64,000 bases of DNA from the NCBI RefSeq assembly GCF_002215215.1, contig NZ_CP018632.1, positions 1,980,501 to 2,044,500 of the forward strand. Direction: 5' to 3'. Below are positions 17,887 to 27,693 of the stretch, piece after piece. The stretch is from Granulosicoccus antarcticus IMCC3135. GTDB taxonomy: Bacteria; Pseudomonadota; Gammaproteobacteria; Granulosicoccales; Granulosicoccaceae. The notes beneath the pieces were generated by a model. The model worked only from the letters and a program-made list of their open reading frames with translations, was not told where the DNA came from and did no database searches. Positions within the stretch are counted from its first letter, which is position 1. Every line of letters begins with the position of its first letter. The translations under genes and the position numbers were made by a program.

Positions 17887-18420
17887 ATGTCACGCGTAGC
17901 AAAACAACCGATTGAGGTGCCTAAGGGCGTCGAAGTCACAATTAGTGGTCAGGACGTTAGTGCCAAGGGTCCCAAGGGACAAGAGTCCGTTACTCTGCAC
18001 AAAGATGTCGCTGTAACTCTCGAAGATGGTGTTTTAGGTGTTTCTACATCTAGCAAGGACCAGAAGTCCGTCGCCATGACAGGCACAATGCGTTCACTGT
18101 TGAACAACCTGGTAACAGGCGTCAACACAGGCTTTCAAAAGAAGCTGGAACTGCGTGGTGTTGGATATCGTGCGCAGGCTCAAGGTAGTAACCTGAACCT
18201 GACTCTCGGTTTTTCACATCCGGTAGTTCACAAGGTGCCGAACGGCATTACGATTGAAACACCGAGTCAAACCGAAATCATCGTCAGTGGAATCAACAAG
18301 CAGGTTGTTGGTCAGGTAGCTGCTGACATTCGTGGTTATCGTCCTCCTGAGCCTTACAAGGGCAAGGGTGTTCGATATGTCGACGAGTACGTCGCCATGA
18401 AAGAAGCCAAGAAGAAGTAG
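17887..18420 (+). CDS. rplF: Ribosomal protein L6
   Basis: 177 residues. SRVAKQPIEVPKGVEV at the start and RGYRPPEPYKGKGVRYVDE near the end are standard. L6 lies near the factor-binding site of the large subunit. Confidence 0.98.
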   Translation: MSRVAKQPIEVPKGVEVTISGQDVSAKGPKGQESVTLHKDVAVTLEDGVLGVSTSSKDQKSVAMTGTMRSLLNNLVTGVNTGFQKKLELRGVGYRAQAQGSNLNLTLGFSHPVVHKVPNGITIETPSQTEIIVSGINKQVVGQVAADIRGYRPPEPYKGKGVRYVDEYVAMKEAKKK

Positions 18421-18444
18421 AGCCGCGCAGAAGAGAATTCGAGA

Positions 18445-18798
18445 ATGGATAAGAAAATTAGTCGTCTGCGTCGTGCCAAGCGTACGCGCGCCAAAATCCG
18501 CGAACTCAGTGTTGCTCGCCTGACCATTCATCGTACACCACGGCATATCTATGCCCAGGTGATCGATGCTGATGGTAGTCGAGTACTGGCTGCAGCTTCG
18601 TCCGTGAGCAAGGACCTTCGTGGTTCCTTGAAGAATGGCGGTAATGTCGATGCTGCTGTCAGCGTTGGTAAAAGCATCGCCGAAAAAGCCACTGCCGCAG
18701 GAGTTAGCCAAGTTGCTTTCGATCGTGCTGGCTTCAAATACCACGGTCGTGTGAAAGCGCTGGCCGATGCAGCCCGTGAAAACGGTCTGAAATTCTGA
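18445..18798 (+). CDS. rplR: Ribosomal protein L18
   Basis: 117 residues. [19 protein letters not shown] with the [21 protein letters not shown]-terminus is typical. Binds 5S rRNA with L5. A 65-base gap with a hairpin follows before rpsE. Confidence 0.98.
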   Translation: MDKKISRLRRAKRTRAKIRELSVARLTIHRTPRHIYAQVIDADGSRVLAAASSVSKDLRGSLKNGGNVDAAVSVGKSIAEKATAAGVSQVAFDRAGFKYHGRVKALADAARENGLKF

Positions 18799-18818
18799 TT
18801 ACGGCGCAGATTGCGGCA

Positions 18819-18838
18819 TGGCTGCCTTTGTGCAGCCA
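18819..18838 (+). other. Hairpin between rplR and rpsE
   Basis: Seven-pair perfect stem TGGCTGC / GCAGCCA with a six-base loop in the 65-base rplR-rpsE gap. No T run follows. One of several clean hairpins in gaps of this cluster. Confidence 0.6.
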
Positions 18839-18863
18839 AAACCCCGGGACTCGGTAAAAAAGT

Positions 18864-19373
18864 ATGGCACAGAACGATTACAATCAAAGCAGCGACGGAT
18901 ACATCGAAAAGCTGGTCACGATCAACCGCGTGGCAAAAGTAGTTAAAGGCGGACGTCAGTTCGGTTTTACAGCACTGACAGTTGTTGGTGATGGCAATGG
19001 TCGTGTAGGACTTGGCTATGGCAAGGCGCGTGAAGTGCCTTTGGCTATCCAGAAGGCTATGGAAAAAGCCCGTCGCGACATGAAGACTGTTTCTCTGAAT
19101 GATGGAACACTTCAGTACCCGTTGAAGGGTCGTCACGGTGCAGCACGTGTTTACATGCAACCTGCATCTGAAGGTACTGGTATCATTGCGGGCGGTGCTA
19201 TGCGCGCTGTTTTCGAGGCTGTTGGAGTACGCAACGTCCTGGCAAAGATCATCGGCACTAACAACCCAATCAACGTTGTGCGCGCCACTATCGCTGGCCT
19301 GAACAGCATGCAGAGCCCTGAGACTGTAGCCGCAAAGCGTGGCAAGACAGTCGCAGAGATCAAGGGAGAGTAA
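18864..19373 (+). CDS. rpsE: Ribosomal protein S5
   Basis: 169 residues. The double-stranded RNA-binding fold is shown by [19 protein letters not shown], and the loop GYGKAREVP, in the region where ram and spectinomycin-resistance changes occur in E. coli, is normal. rpmD starts immediately after its stop. Confidence 0.98.
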   Translation: MAQNDYNQSSDGYIEKLVTINRVAKVVKGGRQFGFTALTVVGDGNGRVGLGYGKAREVPLAIQKAMEKARRDMKTVSLNDGTLQYPLKGRHGAARVYMQPASEGTGIIAGGAMRAVFEAVGVRNVLAKIIGTNNPINVVRATIAGLNSMQSPETVAAKRGKTVAEIKGE

Positions 19374-19374
19374 A

Positions 19375-19563
19375 ATGACTACTAAGACTCTCAAAGTTAC
19401 ATTGGTCAAGAGCATGAACGGTCGCATCAAGAACCACCAGGCCTGCGTTCGTGGCTTGGGTCTGCGTCGTATGCATCAGACAGTCGAAGTAATCGACACG
19501 CCTGAGAACCGCGGCATGATCAACAAGGCGTACTACATGTTGCGCCTGGAAGAATCAGCTTAA
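19375..19563 (+). CDS. rpmD: Ribosomal protein L30
   Basis: 62 residues from the ATG at 19375; the open frame extends 12 codons upstream into rpsE but family length supports this start. [19 protein letters not shown] and [15 protein letters not shown] identify it. Confidence 0.97.
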   Translation: MTTKTLKVTLVKSMNGRIKNHQACVRGLGLRRMHQTVEVIDTPENRGMINKAYYMLRLEESA

Positions 19564-19587
19564 TCGCTGTTCTTCGCACAATTCTCC

Positions 19588-19610
19588 TGGCCCGTACCAG
19601 CTACGGGCCA
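19588..19610 (+). other. Hairpin between rpmD and rplO
   Basis: Perfect nine-pair stem TGGCCCGTA / TACGGGCCA with a five-base loop (CCAGC) in the 77-base gap between rpmD and rplO. No T tail, so probably RNA structure rather than a terminator. Confidence 0.65.
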
Positions 19611-19640
19611 CTAACGAAATGACAGACAAGAGCTTACGTC

Positions 19641-20096
19641 ATGAGTCTCAATAATCTGAAACCAGCGGCCGGCAGTCGCAAGGTCGGTACCCGCGTAGGT
19701 CGCGGCATCGGGTGTGGAAAAGGCAAGACCTGTGGCCGTGGTCACAAAGGACAGAAGTCACGTTCCGGCGGCTGGCACAAAGTAGGTTTTGAAGGTGGGC
19801 AGATGCCTATCCAACGTCGTTTGCCGAAATTCGGCTTCACTTCACGCATGGCTCGGCATTACGCCGAAGTTCGTTTACACGAACTTGACATGATTGAAGG
19901 CGGCATTATCAACGTGGAAGCGCTGATCACTGCAGGTCTCGTCCCTTTACAGACTAAAACTGTAAAAGTGATTCTGTCTGGAGCCGTCACGACTTCTTGT
20001 ACTGTAACGGGCTGCCGCGTCACTAAGGGCGCTAAAGCTGCTATCGAAGCAGCTGGTGGATCCGTGACAGAGCTTGTTGCAGTGGCTGCCAGCTAA
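19641..20096 (+). CDS. rplO: Ribosomal protein L15
   Basis: 151 residues. Glycine-rich basic N-terminus ([20 protein letters not shown]) and the [15 protein letters not shown] segment mark L15. The secY start lies four bases after its stop. Confidence 0.98.
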   Translation: MSLNNLKPAAGSRKVGTRVGRGIGCGKGKTCGRGHKGQKSRSGGWHKVGFEGGQMPIQRRLPKFGFTSRMARHYAEVRLHELDMIEGGIINVEALITAGLVPLQTKTVKVILSGAVTTSCTVTGCRVTKGAKAAIEAAGGSVTELVAVAAS

Positions 20097-20100
20097 GATC

Positions 20101-21441
20101 ATGGCCGCTGACAAGAACAAGGCTGCGTTATCCGGTATCGGCGGTTCCGCCGAGCTGCGTTCGCGCCTGATGTTCGTGCTGCTTGCGATGATCATCTTCC
20201 GGACGGGTTCGCACATCACCATTCCTGGTGTTGATCCGCGCGTCATGGCAGATTTGTTTGACCAGCAGAGCGGCGGCATCCTTGGCATGCTGAACATGTT
20301 TGGCGGTGGTGCACTGTCACGCATGTCATTGTTTGCGCTAGGTGTTATGCCCTATATATCTGCTTCGATCATCATGCAGTTGATGACTCACGTCATTCCT
20401 CAGTTAGAGCAACTGAGGAAAGAAGGTGAGAGTGGTCGACGGATTATCACCAAGTACACGCGTTACGGAACGCTGATACTGGCCTCAGTGCAAGCGGTGG
20501 GTATTGCCATTGCCTTGCAAAGTCAGGGAGCCAATGGGCAAAACGTTGTATTTCTGACGGGTCCTGGTTTCGTACTGACAGCGGCTATCACATTGGTTAC
20601 CGGCACCATGTTCCTGATGTGGCTGGGTGAGCAGATCACCGAGCGTGGTATTGGTAACGGTATATCCATCATCATCTTTACTGGCATTGTTGCTGGTCTG
20701 CCTGCAGCGATAGGCGGCACCTTGCAATTAGCCCGTACAGGTGAGTTAGGTTACTTTGTCGTTATATTGCTGTTTGCAATGGTTCTGGCTGTCACTGCTT
20801 TCGTTGTATTCGTAGAGCGCGGACAACGTCGAATCACGGTAAACTACGCCAAGCGACAGCAAGGTCGCAAGATGTATGCTGCTCAGACTAGCCATTTGCC
20901 GCTGAAGTTGAACATGGCAGGAGTTATTCCTCCTATTTTCGCCTCCAGTATCATTCTGTTTCCGGCAACTCTGGGTGACATTGCAACAAGTAATACCAAT
21001 TCGTTCCTAAACACTATCGTATCGACGTTGCAGCCCGGGCAGCCGGTCTATATACTGCTGTACGCATCGGCAATAATCTTTTTCTGCTTTTTTTACACGG
21101 CACTGGTTTTCAATGCCAAGGAAACAGCGGATAATCTGAAGAAATCGGGTGCTTTTATTCCCGGTATCCGTCCAGGTGAAAAGACAGCTCGATACATCGA
21201 CGGTGTTCTAACTCGTTTGACCTTTTACGGAGCGTTGTACATAACGCTCGTCTGTCTATTGCCCGAATTCCTGATCCTCTTCTGGAATGTGCCTTTCTAC
21301 TTCGGTGGCACCTCCTTGCTGATCATTGTTGTTGTGGTAATGGATTTTGTAGGCCAGGCGCAAGCGCACATGATGAGCCATCAGTATGAAGGCTTGATGA
21401 AGAAGCAAGGTACCAAGGGAGTTCCGAAGGGAACGCGCTAG
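20101..21441 (+). CDS. secY: Preprotein translocase subunit SecY
   Basis: 446 residues with ten membrane segments. The plug region ([19 protein letters not shown]), the cytoplasmic loop [13 protein letters not shown] that meets SecA and ribosomes, and the [13 protein letters not shown] segment are all typical. Forms the protein channel with SecE and SecG. The start at 20101 is chosen over an upstream in-frame codon because it lies just beyond the rplO stop. A G-T-containing hairpin (21429-21452) overlaps its stop codon. Confidence 0.98.
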   Translation: MAADKNKAALSGIGGSAELRSRLMFVLLAMIIFRTGSHITIPGVDPRVMADLFDQQSGGILGMLNMFGGGALSRMSLFALGVMPYISASIIMQLMTHVIPQLEQLRKEGESGRRIITKYTRYGTLILASVQAVGIAIALQSQGANGQNVVFLTGPGFVLTAAITLVTGTMFLMWLGEQITERGIGNGISIIIFTGIVAGLPAAIGGTLQLARTGELGYFVVILLFAMVLAVTAFVVFVERGQRRITVNYAKRQQGRKMYAAQTSHLPLKLNMAGVIPPIFASSIILFPATLGDIATSNTNSFLNTIVSTLQPGQPVYILLYASAIIFFCFFYTALVFNAKETADNLKKSGAFIPGIRPGEKTARYIDGVLTRLTFYGALYITLVCLLPEFLILFWNVPFYFGGTSLLIIVVVVMDFVGQAQAHMMSHQYEGLMKKQGTKGVPKGTR

Positions 21442-21452
21442 CGTTAGCGTGT
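21429..21452 (+). other. Hairpin spanning the secY stop codon
   Basis: Stem GAACGCGC / GCGTGTTC with one G-T pair, loop containing the secY TAG and a GTTAGC repeat. A T-rich stretch follows about 20 bases later, ahead of rpmJ. Possible partial attenuation or processing site. Confidence 0.4.
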
Positions 21453-21500
21453 TCCTGTTAGCGTTGCCCGTTCGGTTTTCCCTTTTTTGGAGATATATAC

Positions 21501-21617
21501 ATGAAAGTCAGAGCATCAGTGAAGAAGATCTGTCGCAACTGCAAGGTAGTCAAACGTAAAGGCGTTGTTCGCGTCATTTGCAATACTGACGCCCGGCATA
21601 AGCAGCGTCAGGGTTAG
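21501..21617 (+). CDS. rpmJ: Ribosomal protein L36
   Basis: 38 residues, read directly: [17 protein letters not shown], then a middle stretch with a single Cys, ending KQRQG. The zinc ligands CxxC, C and H are present, so this is the zinc-binding form. It lies in its usual place between secY and rpsM, with GGAG upstream. Confidence 0.97.
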   Translation: MKVRASVKKICRNCKVVKRKGVVRVICNTDARHKQRQG

Positions 21618-21643
21618 TTAAAATACTTTAGGCGGAGATAAGC

Positions 21644-22000
21644 ATGGCACGTATTGCCGGCATTAACATTCCGGTCCAGAAACATACCTGGATCGCATTG
21701 ACATCAATATACGGAATAGGGCGTACACGCGCGTACCAGATTTGCGGTACTGCAAATGTTGCACCTGAAACCAAGGTTCGTAATCTCTCAGAAGTCGAGA
21801 TCGAGAGTCTACGTACCGAAGTAGGAAAATTTATAGTCGAAGGCGACCTGCGTCGCGATGTTTCGATGAACATAAAGCGTCTGATGGACCTCGGTTGTTA
21901 CCGTGGAATTCGCCATCGTCGGGGCTTACCCCTTCGCGGTCAACGTACGAAGACTAATGCGCGCACGCGTAAAGGTCCGCGTAGACCGCTCAAGCGTTAA
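21644..22000 (+). CDS. rpsM: Ribosomal protein S13
   Basis: 118 residues. [19 protein letters not shown] with the C-terminal [20 protein letters not shown] that touches P-site tRNA. In E. coli this gene opens the alpha operon. Confidence 0.98.
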   Translation: MARIAGINIPVQKHTWIALTSIYGIGRTRAYQICGTANVAPETKVRNLSEVEIESLRTEVGKFIVEGDLRRDVSMNIKRLMDLGCYRGIRHRRGLPLRGQRTKTNARTRKGPRRPLKR

Positions 22001-22011
22001 TAGAGAAAGTT

Positions 22012-22395
22012 ATGGCAGCTAGTAGCACCAAAAAGAAGGTTCGCCGTACCGTTACTGACGGTATTGCACACATTCATGCATCGTTTAACAATACGATTGT
22101 CATGATCACTGACCGACAGGGCAATGCACTGTCGTGGGCCACTGCCGGTGGTTCAGGTTTTCGTGGTTCGCGTAAAAGTACACCGTTTGCTGCCCAGGTA
22201 GCTGCGGAGCGAGCAGGTGAAGCCGCCAAGGAATATGGTCTGAAGAACATCGATGTACACGTCAAGGGCCCTGGTCCTGGTCGTGATTCAGCTGTGCGCT
22301 CGCTGAACAACGTCGGTTTCAAGATCAGCAGCATCCTTGACGTTACGCCTATTCCACACAACGGTTGCCGTCCGCCGAAAAAGCGCCGTGTGTGA
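22012..22395 (+). CDS. rpsK: Ribosomal protein S11
   Basis: 127 residues. [20 protein letters not shown] and the C-terminal [15 protein letters not shown] are standard. S11 forms the platform of the small subunit. Confidence 0.98.
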   Translation: MAASSTKKKVRRTVTDGIAHIHASFNNTIVMITDRQGNALSWATAGGSGFRGSRKSTPFAAQVAAERAGEAAKEYGLKNIDVHVKGPGPGRDSAVRSLNNVGFKISSILDVTPIPHNGCRPPKKRRV

Positions 22396-22439
22396 GATGA
22401 CTCGCCCAACCTTGAAGATCAGCAGTAGGAGTGTGAACC

Positions 22440-23060
22440 GTGGCTAGATATATAGGCCCGAAGTGCAAACTAAGCCGCCGTGAAGGCACCGACCTTTTCC
22501 TGAAATCAGGAATTCGTCCGCTTGAGTCAAAATGTAATCTGGAGACACCTCCAGGTATGCAAGGCGCTAAGCGTGGTCGTCCGTCTGACTATGCAATCCA
22601 GTTGCGTGAAAAGCAGAAGCTGCGCCGTATTTACGGTGTATTGGAAAAGCAATTCCGTAACTACTACAAGGCCGCTGCAGCACGCAAGGGCTCAACAGGT
22701 GAAAACCTGTTGTCACTGCTCGAGCAGCGTCTGGACAATGTGGTTTACCGCATGGGTTTCGGGTCTACTCGCGCTGAAGCCCGTCAACTGGTTTCGCACA
22801 AGTCAATCATGGTAGACGGCAAGATCGTCAACATTGCTTCTTACCAGATTCAACCTAACCAGGTGATCACTATTCGTGAGAAGGCGCGCAAGCAGGCTCG
22901 AATTTCTGACGCTCTGCAACTCGCTCAACAGCGTGGTGTTCCAGGCTGGATTGAAGTAGACGCGAAGAAATTTGAGGGCATGTTCAAGTCAGTTCCTGAT
23001 CGTGCTGATCTGCCGGCCGAGATCAACGAATCTCTGGTTGTGGAGCTGTACTCAAAGTAA
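22440..23060 (+). CDS. rpsD: Ribosomal protein S4
   Basis: 206 residues with GTG start preceded by [25 protein letters not shown] start and the S4 RNA-binding domain ([19 protein letters not shown]) are clear. In enterobacteria S4 represses the alpha operon. A hairpin-bearing 84-base gap follows before rpoA. Confidence 0.98.
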   Translation: MARYIGPKCKLSRREGTDLFLKSGIRPLESKCNLETPPGMQGAKRGRPSDYAIQLREKQKLRRIYGVLEKQFRNYYKAAAARKGSTGENLLSLLEQRLDNVVYRMGFGSTRAEARQLVSHKSIMVDGKIVNIASYQIQPNQVITIREKARKQARISDALQLAQQRGVPGWIEVDAKKFEGMFKSVPDRADLPAEINESLVVELYSK

Positions 23061-23095
23061 GCAGTTGGTTTTTGCTTGCTGATTACAGCTTTAGG

Positions 23096-23121
23096 GTGGA
23101 GTAGCGATCTGGCTGCTCCAC
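23096..23121 (+). other. Hairpin between rpsD and rpoA
   Basis: Ten-pair stem GTGGAGTAGC / GCTGCTCCAC (one G-T pair) with a six-base loop, 24 bases before the rpoA start. May set the relative yield of RpoA, or act as a processing site. Confidence 0.65.
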
Positions 23122-23144
23122 TAACATTTAGGGGTTGAATTACG

Positions 23145-24146
23145 TTGAATGCCATGCAAACTGAATTCTTGAAACCACGTATTGTCGATGTAACGGCGTC
23201 CAACGCAAATCATGCGAAGGTAACGCTCGAGCCATTGGAACGTGGGTTCGGCCACACGCTGGGTAACGCGTTGCGTCGAATTCTGTTGTCATCCATGCCC
23301 GGTGCAGCTTTTTACGAAGCTGAAATCGAAGGTGTATTGCACGAATACACCACAATGGAAGGCGTACAGGAAGATGTACTTGATATTCTGCTGAATCTGA
23401 AAGGTGTCGCTATCGTGATGCATGCTAAAGATGAAGCAAATCTGAAACTGGTCAAGCAAGGCCCTTGTGTTGTTACGGCCGCAGATATCAGCCTGGATCA
23501 TGATGTTGAAATCGTTAATCCGGATCATGTTATCTGCCACCTGACTGGTGATGTCAATCTGAATATGACATTGCGTGCTCGAGTAGGCCGAGGTTACGAA
23601 CCAGCTTCTCATCGCACATTGGAAGAAGGCGAAAGTCGTCCCATTGGTACACTGCAGATCGATTCTTCGTTCAGTCCTGTGCACCGTGTGGCTTACAACG
23701 TCGAAAGTGCGCGTGTTGAACAGCGTACCGATCTGGACAAGTTGATCGTTGATCTTGAGACAAACGGTACTATCGATCCTGAGGAAGCTATCCGCAAGGC
23801 AGCAACCATACTTCAGGAACAATTGTCCGTATTTGTCGATCTGAAAGCAGAGACGGCGACACCGGAAGAGGAACAGGCATCTGATATCGATCCGATTCTG
23901 TTGCGTCCAGTAGATGATCTAGAACTGACAGTACGTTCAGCAAACTGCCTGAAAGCAGAAAACATCTATTACATAGGTGATCTGATTCAACGCACTGAGG
24001 TTGAACTACTGAAAACGCCTAACCTGGGCAAGAAATCCCTGACTGAAATCAAGGATGTTCTGGCTCAGCAGGCACTATCGTTAGGCATGCGCCTTGAGAA
24101 CTGGCCACCACCCGAGTTGCAAAAGCAGCGCGAGCTGGTCAAGTAA
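23145..24146 (+). CDS. rpoA: RNA polymerase alpha subunit
   Basis: 333 residues if the TTG at 23145 is used. That start gives [12 protein letters not shown], the same length ahead of the TEFLKPR motif as E. coli RpoA, and places the AGGGG ribosome site about 10 bases away, whereas the ATG at 23154 is about 19 bases from it. The N-terminal dimerisation domain ([19 protein letters not shown]), the linker near residue 240 and the C-terminal domain with two HhH turns ([16 protein letters not shown]) are complete. Confidence 0.97.
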   Translation: MNAMQTEFLKPRIVDVTASNANHAKVTLEPLERGFGHTLGNALRRILLSSMPGAAFYEAEIEGVLHEYTTMEGVQEDVLDILLNLKGVAIVMHAKDEANLKLVKQGPCVVTAADISLDHDVEIVNPDHVICHLTGDVNLNMTLRARVGRGYEPASHRTLEEGESRPIGTLQIDSSFSPVHRVAYNVESARVEQRTDLDKLIVDLETNGTIDPEEAIRKAATILQEQLSVFVDLKAETATPEEEQASDIDPILLRPVDDLELTVRSANCLKAENIYYIGDLIQRTEVELLKTPNLGKKSLTEIKDVLAQQALSLGMRLENWPPPELQKQRELVK

Positions 24147-24161
24147 GAACGGAATAAGAAC

Positions 24162-24527
24162 ATGAGACATCGTAAGAGCGGGCGCAAGCTCAACCGTAAT
24201 TCCAGCCATCGCAAGGCCATGTTTCGCAACATGGCAGCTTCATTGGTAGAGCACGAGTCAATCACGACGACTGTGCCTAAAGCCAAAGAGCTGCGTCGTG
24301 TCATCGAGCCGATGATCACGAACGCGAAGCAAGACAATGTTGCCAAGCGTCGCCAGGCTTTTGATCGCCTGCGCGACAAAGCAGCAGTAGGAAAGCTGTT
24401 CAGTGAACTGGGTCCTCGTTTTGCCAACCGTCCAGGTGGCTACACTCGAATCCTGAAGTGCGGCATGCGCCCTGGCGATAATGCACCAATGGCTATCATT
24501 GAGTTCGTTGAGCGTAGCGAAGTATAA
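24162..24527 (+). CDS. rplQ: Ribosomal protein L17
   Basis: 121 residues. [24 protein letters not shown] and the [13 protein letters not shown] segment are typical. Last gene of the cluster, followed within 55 bases by the terminator. Confidence 0.98.
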   Translation: MRHRKSGRKLNRNSSHRKAMFRNMAASLVEHESITTTVPKAKELRRVIEPMITNAKQDNVAKRRQAFDRLRDKAAVGKLFSELGPRFANRPGGYTRILKCGMRPGDNAPMAIIEFVERSEV

Positions 24528-24542
24528 TTCTGTTGTTCTTTA

Positions 24543-24618
24543 CTGATCATCTTTCGATGGTCAGTATTCAAGAAGGTCTGCAAAAAGCTCGTTGCTTACC
24601 CAAGCACGGGCTTTTTGC
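24543..24618 (+). terminator. Two hairpins terminating the ribosomal cluster
   Basis: First a nine-pair stem CTGATCATC / GATGGTCAG (24543-24564, one G-T pair). Then a strong stem GCAAAAAGC / GCTTTTTGC (24580-24618), whose 3' side holds a T5 run and whose 5' side is A-rich, so it can act in both directions. It lies between rplQ and the exporter gene on the same strand. Confidence 0.85.
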
Positions 24619-24643
24619 GTTCTGAACGGGAAGAAAATCAGAC

Positions 24644-26455
24644 GTGAGCAATACCGTACCACTGAGCGACAGTAGCTTCAGCGCGTTGATACAACTGCTC
24701 CGTTATGCAAAGGGTTATCGTCGTCGCATTGTCTTGGCGAGCTCTTGTTCGGCGTTGAATACCTTGTTCGACATCATGCCCGAGATACTCATCGGTATAG
24801 CCATCGATGTGGTGGTGAACAGAGAAGCCAGTTTTCTGGCCGGTTTCGGTTTCCAGACTCCGCAATCCCAGATTCTCATGCTGGGCGTGCTCACCTTCGT
24901 GATCTGGGCGGGCGAATCCATCTTCCAGTATCTCTATCTGATCCTGTGGAGAAATCTTGCTCAGGATCTGCAGGCGGATCTACGTCAGGATGCCTACGAC
25001 CAGGTGCAAAGCCAGGATATGGGGTTCTTTGAAACTCGAAGCTCGGGAGAGCTGACGGCAATCCTCAATGATGACGTCAATCAATTGGAGCGCTTTCTGG
25101 ATGGCGGTGCCAATGATTTTCTGCAGGTATTTGTCAGTGTTACGCTGATTGGCACCGTCTTCTTCGTGATTTCACCGAGCATCGCGGTACTGGCGTTTAC
25201 ACCCATTCCGCTGATCATCTGGGGCGCATTCTACTTTATGCGACGGGCGACTCCGTTGTATGCCGATGTCCGTCAATGTGTGGCCGATCTAGCTAGTCGC
25301 CTGAGTAATAATATCGGTGGCATGGCGACCATCAAGGCATTCACTGCCGAGCGGCGTGAAAGTGAACGGCTGAGGCTCGCTAGTCGTGATTATGTACAAG
25401 CCAACAGACGAGCCATCAAGGTGTCATCTGCTTTTGTACCGCTGATTCGTATGGCAATTCTCGCAGGCTTTCTCGCTACCTTTGTGATTGGTGGTTTGAA
25501 GGCACTGGATGGCACCCTGAATGTTGGAGCCTACGGCATGCTGGTCTTTCTGACGCAAAGGTTGTTGTGGCCATTAACCATGCTGGCGCAAACGGTGGAT
25601 TTGTTCGAAAGAGCGATGGCCAGTACGCGCCGTATTCTGACTTTGATTACGTCGCAAAATCGGGTCAGAGACGAAGGGACATTGCTGCTGTCAGGAAACG
25701 AGCCACGCCGGATCCGATTTGACTCGATGTCATTTGAATACCCGGGTACACACAGTGGTGTTAAGAACATGTCTCTGGATATCCAGGCTGGCACGACGAT
25801 GGCGCTGGTTGGTGCAACGGGTTCAGGCAAATCCACTCTGATCAAGCTGTTGCTGCGTTTCTATCCCGTATCCGGAGGTAGCATCAGTATTGATGGAGTT
25901 TTGATCAACCAGCTTTCATTGAGATCGTTACGGGAAAGTATTGGTCTGGTAAGTCAGGAGGTTTTCCTGTTCGAAGGATCTATCTGGGACAATATTGCCT
26001 ATGGCAATCCAGATGCCTCCAAAGAGCAGGTTCGACAAGCAGCGCTCGCTGCAGAAGCCATGGAGTTTATTGAACACCTGCCTCATGGGTTTGATACCTT
26101 GGTGGGGGAGCGAGGTATCAAGCTCTCCGGTGGGCAACGTCAACGTTTGTCACTGGCGCGTGCAATTCTCAAGAATCCACCTATTCTGATTCTGGACGAG
26201 GCCACTAGTGCTGTAGATAATGAGACGGAAGCGGCGATTCAACGTTCATTGGCAATCATTTCGAAAAAGCGCACGGTGCTGGTGGTTGCCCATCGACTTA
26301 GCACTATTGTTGCAGCGGATCGGATAGTGGTGATGGAGAAAGGCAACATGGTCGAACAAGGAACGCATGAAGAGTTGGTTTCGCTTAACGGTTTCTATGC
26401 ACGTCAATGGGCAGTTCAGACTGGAGCGGTACAACAGGGAGTAACAACGCCATGA
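24644..26455 (+). CDS. ABC exporter, fused membrane and ATPase domains (MsbA/multidrug type)
   Basis: 603 residues from a GTG start. An N-terminal six-helix exporter domain (about residues 20-330) is followed by an ATPase domain with Walker A GATGSGKST, signature LSGGQRQRLSLARAI, Walker B ILILDEATSAVD and switch histidine AHRLST. Half-transporters of this type work as homodimers and move lipids, drugs or peptides outward across the inner membrane. The cargo cannot be read from the sequence. The gpsA start overlaps its stop (ATGA), which hints at a lipid-related role. Confidence 0.9.
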   Translation: MSNTVPLSDSSFSALIQLLRYAKGYRRRIVLASSCSALNTLFDIMPEILIGIAIDVVVNREASFLAGFGFQTPQSQILMLGVLTFVIWAGESIFQYLYLILWRNLAQDLQADLRQDAYDQVQSQDMGFFETRSSGELTAILNDDVNQLERFLDGGANDFLQVFVSVTLIGTVFFVISPSIAVLAFTPIPLIIWGAFYFMRRATPLYADVRQCVADLASRLSNNIGGMATIKAFTAERRESERLRLASRDYVQANRRAIKVSSAFVPLIRMAILAGFLATFVIGGLKALDGTLNVGAYGMLVFLTQRLLWPLTMLAQTVDLFERAMASTRRILTLITSQNRVRDEGTLLLSGNEPRRIRFDSMSFEYPGTHSGVKNMSLDIQAGTTMALVGATGSGKSTLIKLLLRFYPVSGGSISIDGVLINQLSLRSLRESIGLVSQEVFLFEGSIWDNIAYGNPDASKEQVRQAALAAEAMEFIEHLPHGFDTLVGERGIKLSGGQRQRLSLARAILKNPPILILDEATSAVDNETEAAIQRSLAIISKKRTVLVVAHRLSTIVAADRIVVMEKGNMVEQGTHEELVSLNGFYARQWAVQTGAVQQGVTTP

Positions 26456-27525
26456 GTATTGAAACAACTGTCGCCGATGCGGGTGACCAGATAACAACCA
26501 TGCCTGAGCAGATGCCTGCCATTACGGTGATAGGCGCAGGATCGTGGGGTACGGCGCTGGCGATTCAGCTAGCGCGTGCCGGCAGTGTCGTGACCTTGTG
26601 GGGGCGCGATCGGGATCTGATGAGTCAGATGCAGCAGCAACGTCTGAATGAACGTTATCTGCCCGCTTGTTCATTTCCGGATAACTTGAAGGTGGAAGCC
26701 GATTGGGATAGGGCGGTTGCTGATGCGCAGCGCATACTCGTGTCGGTCCCCAGTCATGCTTTCAGAGCGGTACTGGAACAATTGGCAAGTACGCTGGGCG
26801 AGCGGGTTGCCACTCTGGAGCTAGCCTGGGCGACGAAAGGTTTCGAGCTGAGTACGGGTCTGTTGCCACACCAGCTAGCCCACAAACTTCTGCCAGAATG
26901 CAATAACTATGCGGTCGTCTCAGGCCCCACCTTTGCCCTGGAAGTCGGTGCGGGTCTGCCGACGGCGATCACGGTTGCAGGGTCCAATCCGGAGTGGTCG
27001 ATGCGTATGGCATCAGCGCTTCGTACCAAAAACTTCATTGCCTATACCTCGGAAGATATGGTTGGTGTCGAGATTGGTGGTGCTGTAAAGAACGCTCTGG
27101 CTATCGGTGCGGGTCTGTCCGACGGTCTTGGATTTGGTGCTAATGCACGGATAGCCATGATCAATCGGGGATTGCGCGAGTTATCGCGTCTGGGCTTGGC
27201 TATGGGGGCAGAGGCAGAAACTTTTGTCGGTCTGGCTGGAATGGGAGATCTGGTGCTGACTTGCACCGATGACCAATCTCGTAATCGGCGCATGGGGCTG
27301 GCATTGGCTTCTGGAAAATCCATAGACGAGGCTGCGGAAGAGATTGGACAGGTCGTTGAGGGGATTGGAGCTGCTCGTGCAGTTTATGAGCAGGCGAAGC
27401 GCCTCAATGTTCGTATGCCCATCATTGAACAGATCTACCGGGTGGTCGTGGAGGGGGTGGCGCCCAGAGATGCGGTAGAAGCTTTATTAAGTCGGGAGCT
27501 GGGTGCCGGCAAGGAACACGGCTAG
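26452..27525 (+). CDS. gpsA: Glycerol-3-phosphate dehydrogenase [NAD(P)+]
   Basis: 357 residues from the ATG at 26452; an internal ATG at about 26500 would remove a non-conserved leader of some 16 residues. Rossmann motif GAGSWGTALA, LAWATKGFE, the SGPTFALEV substrate loop and the catalytic lysine region GGAVKNALAIGAG are all present. The enzyme reduces dihydroxyacetone phosphate to sn-glycerol 3-phosphate for phospholipid synthesis. Translationally coupled to the preceding exporter gene. Confidence 0.95.
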   Translation: MSIETTVADAGDQITTMPEQMPAITVIGAGSWGTALAIQLARAGSVVTLWGRDRDLMSQMQQQRLNERYLPACSFPDNLKVEADWDRAVADAQRILVSVPSHAFRAVLEQLASTLGERVATLELAWATKGFELSTGLLPHQLAHKLLPECNNYAVVSGPTFALEVGAGLPTAITVAGSNPEWSMRMASALRTKNFIAYTSEDMVGVEIGGAVKNALAIGAGLSDGLGFGANARIAMINRGLRELSRLGLAMGAEAETFVGLAGMGDLVLTCTDDQSRNRRMGLALASGKSIDEAAEEIGQVVEGIGAARAVYEQAKRLNVRMPIIEQIYRVVVEGVAPRDAVEALLSRELGAGKEHG

Positions 27526-27693
27526 CAGCCTGGCTAAAAAATCGAGTCCGCAGCAGATCAGTCCATTCTCGAACAGGCTCCTGCAACACTGCATCGATTC
27601 ATACTGGTGAACGTCAACACAAGATTGATCTCATACCCTCCGGTTTAACTGCAAATGAGGGGTTTTCAAACGCAATCAGGGTAATCAGTCTAT

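Noticed and set aside
18549-19430. 293-residue frame antisense to rplR and rpsE
   Set aside because: Lies wholly opposite two certain ribosomal protein genes and has no family-like motifs.
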